From NCBI RefSeq assembly GCF_002261265.1, contig NZ_NEVK01000003.1, forward strand, positions 977,002 through 1,041,001: DNA of 64,000 nt, read 5' to 3'. This document shows positions 25,832 through 33,481 of the stretch, piece after piece. The notes below the pieces were generated by a model, which saw only the letters and a list, made by a program, of their open reading frames with translations, ran no database searches and was not told the DNA's origin. Each line of letters starts with the position of its first letter. Positions within the stretch are counted from its first letter, which is position 1. The stretch is from Bordetella genomosp. 7 (lineage in GTDB: Bacteria > Pseudomonadota > Gammaproteobacteria > Burkholderiales > Burkholderiaceae_B). The translations under genes were made by a program, and so were the position numbers.

Positions 25832-26617
25832 TCAGCCCGCCAGGTCCAGGGTAGCCACCACCGGAGTATGGTCCGATGGCTGCTCGTTGGATCGCGGAGC
25901 CTTGTCGATGACGCAGGATACGCAGCGCTGGGCAAGGGGGGCGGACAACAGGATGTGGTCGATGCGCAAGCCCGCGTTGCGGCGGAAGGCGAACTGGCGG
26001 TAGTCCCACCAGCTGAACGATTTTTCGGGCTGCTCGAACATCCGGAACGAATCGGTGAGCCCCAGGTCGAGCAGGGCGCGAAACGCCGCGCGCTCGGGTT
26101 CGGACACGAGTACCTGGCCTTCCCACTTGGCCGGGTTGTGCACATCTTCGTCGGCCGGCGCCACGTTGTAGTCGCCCAGTATGGCCAGGCGCGGATACGC
26201 CTGCAGCTCTTCGCCCAGCCAGCGATGCAAATGCTGGAACCAGTCGAGCTTGTAGGCGTATTTGTCGCTGCCGACCGCCTGGCCGTTGGGGCAGTACACG
26301 CAGACGATGCGCACGTCGCCGGCCGGCGAGGGCAGGGTAATGGCCAGCAGGCGTTGTTGCGGGTCGTCCATTCCCGGGATGTTGCGCACCATGGCCGAGC
26401 CCGGTTCGCGCGTCAGGATGGCGACGCCGTTATAGGTTTTTTGGCCGGCCCAGGCGGCGTGGTAACCCATCTGCGTGAAAGCGTCGAGCGGGAAGTTCTC
26501 GTCGGTGAGTTTCAGCTCTTGCAGGCACAGCGCATCCACGGGATTGGCGGCGAGCCAGTCCAGTACTTGGGGCAGGCGTACTTTGAGCGAATTGATGTTC
26601 CAGGTGGCAAGTTTCAT
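25832..26617 (-). CDS. xthA: Exodeoxyribonuclease III (AP endonuclease)
   Basis: A 261-residue exonuclease III family enzyme that cleaves abasic sites and repairs 3' ends. Motifs in order are [28 protein letters not shown] with the metal-binding glutamate, [22 protein letters not shown], and RIDHILLS followed by [12 protein letters not shown] with the catalytic aspartate-histidine. The length is typical. Its start codon overlaps the stop of the upstream LysR gene by 4 nt (ATGA), an unusual coupling for a repair gene. Confidence 0.95.
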   Translation of the reverse strand: MKLATWNINSLKVRLPQVLDWLAANPVDALCLQELKLTDENFPLDAFTQMGYHAAWAGQKTYNGVAILTREPGSAMVRNIPGMDDPQQRLLAITLPSPAGDVRIVCVYCPNGQAVGSDKYAYKLDWFQHLHRWLGEELQAYPRLAILGDYNVAPADEDVHNPAKWEGQVLVSEPERAAFRALLDLGLTDSFRMFEQPEKSFSWWDYRQFAFRRNAGLRIDHILLSAPLAQRCVSCVIDKAPRSNEQPSDHTPVVATLDLAG

Positions 26618-27564
26618 GCGTTTGTCGGGGTATGGCCGGCGTCTTCAGCGTGGCCCCGATGATACCGCGTAGCGCCGACCACGCCGGCCCCGATGGCCTG
26701 TTTGCGCAGCAGGCCGGCAAATGCGCGGCCCGCCCGGTTTTGCGGCACGGCGGGGTTCAGGAGCAGGCCCGGCGTGCGCATGGGCGCGGGGTTTTCCATG
26801 GGGATGACTCGCAACGCGGCATTGGGCGTGATGGCGCTGGGCGCGACGATGGCGGCAACGGGTACGCGGGCCACCATGCCCAGCATGGCCGCGATGGTGT
26901 TGGTTTCGGCCACGACGCTGGGTTCGGCGCCCGAGGCCGCAAAGCACTCGTTGAGCAGCCTGCGCGTCGAGAAACTGGCCGGCAGCAGCACCATGGGTTC
27001 GCGATGCAGTTCGATCATGCGGATGCGCTTGCGGTTGGCCAGGGGATGCGCATCGGACACCACCAGCACCAGTTCTTCATTGAACAGCGGCTCGAACCGC
27101 AGCGTGCTGTTGGATTCGGGCCGGTAGGCCACGCCCAGGTCGAGTTCGCGCGCCTCGAGCCGCGCGGCAATGGTGTCGGCGGCCAGCTCTTCGATGACGA
27201 GCTGCACGGTGGGATGGTGCCGCAGAAACGTCGCCATGCACTCGGGAATGAAGCTCTGGTTGAAGGTGTGGGTGGTGCCGACGCGCAATTCGCCGGTGAT
27301 CGAAGCGGCGCTTTGCTTGAGCTGGCCCAGGCCCTGGTCGATTTCGCGCAGGGCGCGCGTGGCGTAGTCCAGGAAGATCTCGCCGGCGGCCGTGATCACT
27401 ACCCGTTTGCCTACGCGGTCGAACAGGCGCTGGCCGATTTCTTCTTCGAGCTGGCGGATCTGGTGCGACAGGGTGGACTGCGTGACGTGCACGCGTTCGG
27501 CGGCGCGCGTGAAGTTCAGCGACCCCGCCAGGGCGATGAAGTACCGCAGGTGCCGGAGTTCCAT
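26614..27564 (-). CDS. LysR-family transcriptional regulator (CynR/CbbR-like)
   Basis: A 316-residue LysR regulator. The start at 27564 ([13 protein letters not shown]) matches the family start. The helix-turn-helix includes [21 protein letters not shown], and the effector domain follows from about residue 90. It is divergent from the CoA-transferase gene at 27677 and so probably controls that cluster. Its end overlaps xthA by 4 nt, so both are likely on one mRNA. Confidence 0.93.
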   Translation of the reverse strand: MELRHLRYFIALAGSLNFTRAAERVHVTQSTLSHQIRQLEEEIGQRLFDRVGKRVVITAAGEIFLDYATRALREIDQGLGQLKQSAASITGELRVGTTHTFNQSFIPECMATFLRHHPTVQLVIEELAADTIAARLEARELDLGVAYRPESNSTLRFEPLFNEELVLVVSDAHPLANRKRIRMIELHREPMVLLPASFSTRRLLNECFAASGAEPSVVAETNTIAAMLGMVARVPVAAIVAPSAITPNAALRVIPMENPAPMRTPGLLLNPAVPQNRAGRAFAGLLRKQAIGAGVVGATRYHRGHAEDAGHTPTNA

Positions 27565-27577
27565 TGCCCGCCCCAAA

Positions 27578-27616
27578 TGATCGATGGTATCAATGATATG
27601 TGAAGAAATTAATCAT
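27578..27616. promoter_or_regulatory. Candidate LysR operator in the divergent promoter region
   Basis: TGAT-N7-ATCA at 27578-27592 and ATGAT (27593-27597) with ATCAT (27612-27616) give two overlapping dyads in the 112-bp gap between the LysR and CoA-transferase genes. Such TGAT/ATCA dyads suit LysR binding, but no footprint-type evidence exists in sequence alone. Confidence 0.4.
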
Positions 27617-27676
27617 TTCCATCATTTGTCAGTGCTGGCTAGTCTTGCAGCTATATCGAATCTGCGGGGAGCGGGC

Positions 27677-28840
27677 ATGGGCAAGGTACTGGAAGGCATC
27701 GTGGTCGTGGAGCAGGGCACTTTCATTACGGGGCCCGCCGCCGGCATGTTGCTGGCGGACCTGGGCGCTGACGTGATCAAGGTGGAACAGCCCGGCACCG
27801 GCGATCCTTTCCGTGCCTTCAAGGGCGGCCTGTACAGCCCGCATTTTCAGACCTACAACCGCAACAAGCGCAGCATAGAACTGGATGCGCGCGATCCCGA
27901 CGATGCCGGGGTGTTCGATGCGCTGATCCGGCGCGCCGACGTGTATATCCAGAACTTCCGGCCCGGCACGGCCGAGCGCCTGGGCGCCGGTGAAGCGCGG
28001 CTGCGGGAATTGAACCCCCGTCTGGTGTACTGCGCCATCAGCGGCTTCGGGCAAAGCGGCCCAGCCGCCGGACGGCCAGCCTACGACACGGTGGCGCAGG
28101 CGGCCAGCGGGTTTCTCAACCTGCTGGTCAATCCGGCCAACCCGCGCGTGGTCGGGCCTGCCATTGCCGATGCGCTTACCGGCTTCTATGCCGCATACGG
28201 CGTGCTGGGCGCGCTGGTGGAGCGCGCCCGCACGGGCCTGGGCAAGCGGGTGGATGTGTCCATGCTTGAAGCCATGTGCCATTTCAACCTGGACGCTTTC
28301 ACGCACTTATTCTCGGAGGGCGAGGTGATGGGTCCCTATAGCCGTCCCAGCGTGTCGCAGTCGTACACGTTGCGGTGCGCCGATGGAAAATGGATCGCGC
28401 TGCACATGTCTTCGCCCGAAAAGTTCTGGCGGGCGCTGGCCGAAGCGATAGAGCAGCCGGATATTTTCAAGGATCCGCGCTTTGCCACCCGCGAGGGCCG
28501 TATTGCACACCAGGAAGCGCTGATCGAATTGCTGGGCGGAATTTTCGCGAAGCGCACGCGCCAGGCCTGGTGCCAGCGCCTGGCGGCACTGGACGTGCCG
28601 CATGCGCCGATGTACGACACCCGCGAAGCGCTGCAGGACCCGCAGGCGCGGCACCTGCAGATCGAGATAGAGGGCGTGCATCCGAAGCGCGGGCCATGGA
28701 AGACAGTGCGCTCTCCCGTGTCGTTCGACGGCCTGCTGCCCACACAGGTGATGCCGCCACCCGAACTCGGCGAGCATAACGATGAAATCCGGGCGACATT
28801 GCAGGCTGGCCGAAGGCGGCAGCCGGGCGCCTCACTCTGA
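27677..28840 (+). CDS. CaiB/BaiF-family CoA transferase
   Basis: A 387-residue class III CoA transferase, which moves CoA between carboxylic acids. Motifs are VVVEQGTFITGPAAGMLLADLGADVIKVE (about residues 7-35, shown in part as LADLGADVIKVE), NRNKRSIELD, IQNFRPGTAERLG, and AISGFGQSGP followed by PAYDTVAQAASG with the catalytic aspartate. The start at 27677 is preceded by GGGGAG. It heads a cluster with a lyase-like gene and a Bug receptor, so it probably activates the imported acid as a CoA thioester. Confidence 0.93.
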   Translation: MGKVLEGIVVVEQGTFITGPAAGMLLADLGADVIKVEQPGTGDPFRAFKGGLYSPHFQTYNRNKRSIELDARDPDDAGVFDALIRRADVYIQNFRPGTAERLGAGEARLRELNPRLVYCAISGFGQSGPAAGRPAYDTVAQAASGFLNLLVNPANPRVVGPAIADALTGFYAAYGVLGALVERARTGLGKRVDVSMLEAMCHFNLDAFTHLFSEGEVMGPYSRPSVSQSYTLRCADGKWIALHMSSPEKFWRALAEAIEQPDIFKDPRFATREGRIAHQEALIELLGGIFAKRTRQAWCQRLAALDVPHAPMYDTREALQDPQARHLQIEIEGVHPKRGPWKTVRSPVSFDGLLPTQVMPPPELGEHNDEIRATLQAGRRRQPGASL

Positions 28841-28852
28841 CAAGGACGCATC

Positions 28853-29662
28853 ATGAAAATCGGCAAGGAAACCGTACCCCGCACATCGATCTGCACGTCC
28901 GACGAACACACGATCGTGGTGCGCGGCGCGGATCTGTGCCAGGACCTGATCGGCAAGATGGCGTTCGGGGATTACTTCTATCTGCTGGTGACGGGGCGGC
29001 GTGCCGACGCGCCGGCCAGCGCGGTGTTGAATGCCACCTTGGTGGCCATTGCCGAGCATGGTCTGGTGCCCAGCGTGCAAGCCAGCCGCATGACGCTGGC
29101 GGCTGCGCCCGATGCCCTGCAAGGGGCAGTCGCAGCCGGCATTCTGGGCTGCGGCTCGGTGATCCTGGGCGCGGCGGAAACCGCCGGCCAGCTGTTCCGC
29201 GCGATCGAGACGCGCGCCGGGCAGGGCGGGGACATGGTCGCGGCCGCGCGCGCGGTGGTTACCGAATACCGCCGCGCAGGGCGCGCGATTCCCGGTTATG
29301 GCCACCCCTTGCACAAGACGCGCGATCCGCGTGTGGCTCGTCTGTTCGAAGTCGCCCGCGAAAGCGGGGCCGGCATGCAGTACGTGGCCATTGCCGAGGC
29401 GGTGGAACACGTGATTCCCGGCATCGTGGGCAAAGACCTGAGGCTGAATGTGTCTGCAGCGATTCCGGCCGTGCTGCTGGGGGTGGGCTTTCCATTGCAG
29501 GCTTTGAAGGGCGTGCCGATTCTGGCGCGCGCTGCCGGGCTGATCGCCCACCTGACCGAAGAACAGGAAGCTCCCATCGGGTTTGCCCTGTCATACCAGG
29601 CTACGCGGCAAGTGCAGTACCAAGGCGAAGTACCCCCGGGTTTCGGGCAGGCGCAGCCATAG
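28853..29662 (+). CDS. Citrate-synthase-superfamily protein, citryl-CoA-lyase-like
   Basis: A 269-residue protein related to the C-terminal part of citrate synthases and to citryl-CoA lyases. It is much shorter than citrate synthase (about 430). The visible active-site elements are GYGHPLHKTRDPR (histidine at about residue 146) and a later cleft region near VSAAIPAVLLGVGFP. Such short forms cleave or form a 3-hydroxy-3-carboxy CoA thioester. Together with the preceding CoA transferase, 12 bp upstream, cleavage of an activated hydroxy acid is the most reasonable proposal. Confidence 0.82.
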   Translation: MKIGKETVPRTSICTSDEHTIVVRGADLCQDLIGKMAFGDYFYLLVTGRRADAPASAVLNATLVAIAEHGLVPSVQASRMTLAAAPDALQGAVAAGILGCGSVILGAAETAGQLFRAIETRAGQGGDMVAAARAVVTEYRRAGRAIPGYGHPLHKTRDPRVARLFEVARESGAGMQYVAIAEAVEHVIPGIVGKDLRLNVSAAIPAVLLGVGFPLQALKGVPILARAAGLIAHLTEEQEAPIGFALSYQATRQVQYQGEVPPGFGQAQP

Positions 29663-29710
29663 CGACGCCAGCCGGCGCGCTTATACATACCAACAACAGG
29701 AGGAGAGACC

Positions 29711-30715
29711 ATGACAACAGTTACCCCGCAGTACCCGCAGGCGCGGTTGCGCCGTGGCCTGCTCGGCGCCATGCTGGCCGCGGCGCTGGGCGTGGCAGGC
29801 CTGCCGGCGCAGGCGGCCGCTTACCCGGACCGCCCGGTGCGCATGGTGGTGCCGTTCGGCCCCGGCACGACCACCGACACCATCAGCCGCATCATCGCCG
29901 AGGCTCTGGCCAAGCCCCTGGGCCAGCAAGTGGTGGTCGAGAACAAGGCCGGGGGCGGCGGCACCATCGGCACGGCGCAGGTGGCGCGGGCCGCTCCGGA
30001 TGGCTATACGCTGGTAATGGGCACGGTAGGCACGCATGCCATCAACCAGGCGCTGTACAAGAACCCCGGATACGACCCTGTGAAGGATTTTGCGCCGGTG
30101 GCCTTCGTGGGCCAGACGCCCACTTTCCTGGTGACGGGCACGGGGTCGGGAATCCAGACGCTGAAAGAGCTGGCTGCCGCCTCGGCCAAGTCGCCCGGCG
30201 TCGCGTTCGCATCGGCCGGCAGCGGCACGTCGGGCCATCTGGCCGGTGAACTGCTCAAGGCCCGGCTGGGCGGCGAAATGCTGCACGTGCCCTACAAAGA
30301 AGGCGGCATGGCCGTGTCGGATGTGATGTCGGGCCAGGTGCAGTTCATGTTTTACCACCCGGCGGCGGTCATGCCGCACATCCAGGCCGGCAAGTTGCGC
30401 GCCCTGGGCGTGTCCAGCGTGAGGCGCAGCGCCGCGGCGCCGGACGTGCCCAGCATCGCCGAGCAAACCGGCAGCGATTTTGACCTGGTGGCCTGGTTCA
30501 TGCTCTATGCCCCTTCCGCCACGCCCGAGCCGGTGCTGGCGACCCTGCGCAAGGCGGCGCAGGATGCGCTGGGCGATCCCGCCGTGCTCAAGCGACTGGC
30601 CAGCCAGGGCGTGGAGCAGGGCGGCGAATCCACCCGCAATCTCGCCAGCTTCCAGCAGGCAGAAATGGGCAAGTGGTCAGACCTGGTGCGCCGCTCGGGG
30701 GCGATGGTTAACTGA
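29711..30715 (+). CDS. Bug/TctC-family periplasmic solute receptor
   Basis: A 334-residue Bug receptor, paralogous to the one at 3675. A long signal peptide ends with PAQAAA, followed by YPDRPVRMVVPFGPGTTTD and LGQQVVVENKAGGGGTIG. AGGAGGAGAG precedes the start. It is the third gene of the CoA-transferase/lyase cluster and presumably captures the acid these enzymes degrade. No membrane TctAB genes are nearby. Confidence 0.93.
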   Translation: MTTVTPQYPQARLRRGLLGAMLAAALGVAGLPAQAAAYPDRPVRMVVPFGPGTTTDTISRIIAEALAKPLGQQVVVENKAGGGGTIGTAQVARAAPDGYTLVMGTVGTHAINQALYKNPGYDPVKDFAPVAFVGQTPTFLVTGTGSGIQTLKELAAASAKSPGVAFASAGSGTSGHLAGELLKARLGGEMLHVPYKEGGMAVSDVMSGQVQFMFYHPAAVMPHIQAGKLRALGVSSVRRSAAAPDVPSIAEQTGSDFDLVAWFMLYAPSATPEPVLATLRKAAQDALGDPAVLKRLASQGVEQGGESTRNLASFQQAEMGKWSDLVRRSGAMVN

Positions 30716-30756
30716 TGCGGTGAATCAGGCGCGTGCTCGCGCCTTGCCGTGACGAA

Positions 30757-31030
30757 GGTGTCTGACACCCTGCGGGAGTCAGACACCTGGTTGGGCTGTA
30801 GGGGGGGCGTTTTGTGAAGGTGTTTATGACCCTGCGGGAGTCGGGCATCTGGTTCGGCTGTATGGGCGCTTTTCGTGAAGGTGTCTGACACCCTACGGGA
30901 GTCAGACACCTGGTTGGGCTGTAGGGGGCGTTTTGTGAAGGTGTCTGACACCCTGCGGGAGTCAGACACCTGGTTCGGCTGTACGGGGGCGGTTGTGAAG
31001 GTGTCTGACTCCCGTAGGGTGTCAGACACC
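30757..31030. repeat. Array of five hairpin units of 60-62 bp (type B)
   Basis: Units start at 30757, 30819, 30880, 30940 and 31000. Each is a 31-bp hairpin (GGTGTCTGAC paired with GTCAGACACC, inner CCC/GGG and loop TGC) plus a 29- to 31-bp spacer. The unit at 30819 is decayed, and the last hairpin (31000) is the same element in inverted orientation. Spacers share TGGTTxGGCTGTxGGGG with type A spacers at 1117-1650. The array fills the gap between the convergent Bug and tcyN genes. Confidence 0.95.
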
Positions 31031-31053
31031 ATGCCGCGTGCGCACAGCGCCGC

Positions 31054-31794
31054 CTATTTCAGCGTGGAGATGAACGCTTCCGTGCGCGGGTCGCGCGGGT
31101 GGCTGAAGAGGTCGGCCGACGGACCGGACTCGACGACGCGCCCGTCCTGCAGGAACACCGCTTCGCGCGATATCGCGGCGGCCAGGCGCAGGTCGTGCGT
31201 GGCCATCAGCATCGTCATGCCTTCGCTGGCCAGCTGCTTGAGCACATCAACGACCTCGGCTGCCAGGCCGGGGTCGAGCGCCGAAGTCGGCTCGTCGCAC
31301 AGCAGTACGCGCGGCGACGGCGCCAGTGCGCGTGCGATGGCCACGCGCTGCTGCTGCCCGCCAGACAGATTCAGCGGCCATGCGTCGGCCTTGGCCTGCA
31401 TGCCCACCTTGGCCAGCAGCTCGAGCGCACGCTCGCGTGCACGTGCTCTGGGCCACTTCTGCACAGTGACCAGGCCTTCCATTACGTTATCGACAACCGT
31501 CTGGTGCGGAAACAGCTGGAAGTTCTGGAACACCATGCCCGTCTGCATGCGTACGCGCTGCACCGCGTCGCGCGACAGCTTATGGCGTGCATCGAAGCGC
31601 ACCGTTTCATCACCCAGCCGCAAGGTGCCCGCATCGGGCGTTTCAAGCAGGTTCACGCAGCGCAGCAGCGTGCTCTTGCCGCTGCCCGAAGGCCCTATCA
31701 ATGCCGTCACCGTGCCTTCGGCAATGGTGACGTCGACTTTGTCCAGAACCTGGTGGCTGCCGAAGAATTTGTCGATCTGCGTCAGCGCGATCAT
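31054..31794 (-). CDS. tcyN: Polar amino-acid (cystine-type) ABC transporter ATPase
   Basis: A 246-residue ATPase. Motifs are Walker A GPSGSGKSTLLR, GMVFQNFQLFPHQTV, signature LSGGQQQRVAIARAL, Walker B VLLCDEPTSALDP and switch MLMATHDLRLAAA. The start at 31794 is chosen because its ATGA overlaps the permease stop by 4 nt and it aligns with the family start IALTQIDKFFG. Order and similarity suggest the YecC/TcyN cystine system. Confidence 0.88.
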   Translation of the reverse strand: MIALTQIDKFFGSHQVLDKVDVTIAEGTVTALIGPSGSGKSTLLRCVNLLETPDAGTLRLGDETVRFDARHKLSRDAVQRVRMQTGMVFQNFQLFPHQTVVDNVMEGLVTVQKWPRARARERALELLAKVGMQAKADAWPLNLSGGQQQRVAIARALAPSPRVLLCDEPTSALDPGLAAEVVDVLKQLASEGMTMLMATHDLRLAAAISREAVFLQDGRVVESGPSADLFSHPRDPRTEAFISTLK

Positions 31795-32471
31795 CGGTTT
31801 CTCTCGGAAAATACCGCGTGCTGGCCGAAGCGGCGCTCGAGCCGCGTTTGCGCAGCCGACAGCACCGAGCAGAACACCAGGTAGATCAGCGCGGCTTCGG
31901 TGTACAGGATCAGCGGCTCGTACGTCACCGCGGCGATGCGCTGCGCCGCCTGGAATATCTCGGGCACGGTCAGTACGGCGGCCAGCGATGTGTCTTTGAC
32001 CAGCGAGATGAACGAATTCGACAGCGGCGGCACCGCCACCCGGGCCGCCTGCGGCAGCACGGTGCGCCGCAGCGCCTGCCCGCGAGTCATGCTCAGCGAG
32101 TAGGCGGCTTCCCATTGGCCTTTGGAAATCGACTCGATGGCGCCGCGTATCACCTCGGAGTTATACGCGCCCACATTCAGCGTAAAGCCGATCAGCGCCG
32201 CCGGCAGCGGATCCAGCACGATGCCGACACTGGGCAGGCCGTAGAAAATCACGAACAGCTGCACCAGCAGCGGCGTGCCCCGTATCAGCCACACATAAAA
32301 GCGCACCAGCGCCACCAACGGCGCCGGCCCGAACAGCCGGATCAGGGCGACCACGAAAGCCAGCACCAGGCCGCCGGCAAACGACAACAAGGTCAGCGGA
32401 ACCGTGAACTTCAGCCCCGCCTGCAGCAAGGGCCAGAATGAATCGAGCATCAACTGCAGCCAGGCGGGCAC
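31791..32471 (-). CDS. tcyL: Polar amino-acid (cystine-type) ABC transporter permease
   Basis: A 226-residue permease with five hydrophobic segments of the HisM/TcyL class. Hallmarks are FYVWLIRGTPLLVQLFVIFYG (about residues 57-77) and the coupling loop QWEAAYSLSMTRGQALRRTVLPQA (about 117-140). It is the middle gene of a binding protein-permease-ATPase operon and overlaps the ATPase gene by 4 nt. Confidence 0.9.
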   Translation of the reverse strand: MPAWLQLMLDSFWPLLQAGLKFTVPLTLLSFAGGLVLAFVVALIRLFGPAPLVALVRFYVWLIRGTPLLVQLFVIFYGLPSVGIVLDPLPAALIGFTLNVGAYNSEVIRGAIESISKGQWEAAYSLSMTRGQALRRTVLPQAARVAVPPLSNSFISLVKDTSLAAVLTVPEIFQAAQRIAAVTYEPLILYTEAALIYLVFCSVLSAAQTRLERRFGQHAVFSERNR

Positions 32472-32521
32472 GGTGGCGATGTTTCCTTGTTATCGAGTCG
32501 AAGGACTGGTGCGGGCGGCGA

Positions 32522-33304
32522 TTACTGCGCCGACAGGTCGGTGCCGAAATACTTGACCGATATATTCTTGTACGTGCCGTCGGCCTTGATGTCGGCCAGC
32601 GCCTTGTTGATGGCGGCCCGCAGCTCCGGGTTGCCCTGGCGGATCAGTACGCCCGATTCGCTGAATTCGGCGCTCTTGTCGCTATCAACTACTTTGACCT
32701 TGGCGCCCGGCTTGTGCTTCTTGAAGTCCAGGAATGACAGATTGTCGTTGATGGTGGCGTCAACGCGTCCGGAAGTCAGCAGGTCGATGCTTTCATTGAA
32801 ACCCTGCACCGCAACCACCTGGGCGCCGTATTTCTGGGCCAGCTTGCCGAAGTTGCTCGTCAGCGTATTGGCCGAACGCTTGCCCTTCAGGTCGTTGAAG
32901 CTCTTGATGTCGTTGTTGTCTTCGCGCACGATCAGCACCGCTTGCGAAGCAATGTACGGATCCGAAAAATCGTACTTGGCTTTGCGCGCTTCGGTAATGC
33001 CGACCTGGTTGATGACGGCGTCGTAGCGCTTGACGTCCAGGCCTGCGATCAGGCCGTCCCACTTGCCCTCTACGAATTCGGCTTTCACGCCCAGGCGCTC
33101 GGCGATGGCGCGGCCGATCTCGACGTCGAAACCGGTCAGCGCGCCGGAAGCATCGTGGTAGGTGAAAGGGGCGTAGGTGCCTTCGGTGCCGATCTTGATG
33201 ACGCCGGCGGACTTGATGGCGGCCAGATCGTCCGCGGCCTGGGCGCCGACGGCGACGCTGAGTTGCAGCAGGCCGGCCAGCAGGATGGAACGTAGCGGTT
33301 TCAT
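32522..33304 (-). CDS. tcyJ: Cystine-type periplasmic amino-acid-binding protein
   Basis: A 260-residue polar amino-acid receptor. The signal peptide ends in VGAQAA near residue 23. The mature part carries GTYAPFTYHDASGALTGFDV and WDGLIAGLDVKRYDAVINQV, close to the FliY/TcyJ cystine receptor pattern of E. coli. The start at 33304 is chosen because it begins the signal peptide. It is the first gene of the operon; cystine specificity is inferred from similarity. Confidence 0.88.
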   Translation of the reverse strand: MKPLRSILLAGLLQLSVAVGAQAADDLAAIKSAGVIKIGTEGTYAPFTYHDASGALTGFDVEIGRAIAERLGVKAEFVEGKWDGLIAGLDVKRYDAVINQVGITEARKAKYDFSDPYIASQAVLIVREDNNDIKSFNDLKGKRSANTLTSNFGKLAQKYGAQVVAVQGFNESIDLLTSGRVDATINDNLSFLDFKKHKPGAKVKVVDSDKSAEFSESGVLIRQGNPELRAAINKALADIKADGTYKNISVKYFGTDLSAQ

Positions 33305-33481
33305 GTGGGTGCTCCAGTGAGTGTCGTCATTCGAGCGGGGGCGGCCTTGTGAGCTGCCCACGCTATTGAGAAAGCACTGTAACAAGCCGCCTATTTTTCC
33401 ACAAAGCATGAAGAATCTTAAGAATATTGCTTTTGGAAATATGGCAGACAGAGGCAAGCCGCGCGCCGCAGGCGCCTGCCT

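Noticed and set aside
30505..31032. Minus-strand 175-codon frame with repeated QPNQVSDSRRVSDTF peptides
   Set aside because: It arises because the 60-bp repeat period is divisible by three; it runs antisense into the Bug gene and has no independent support.
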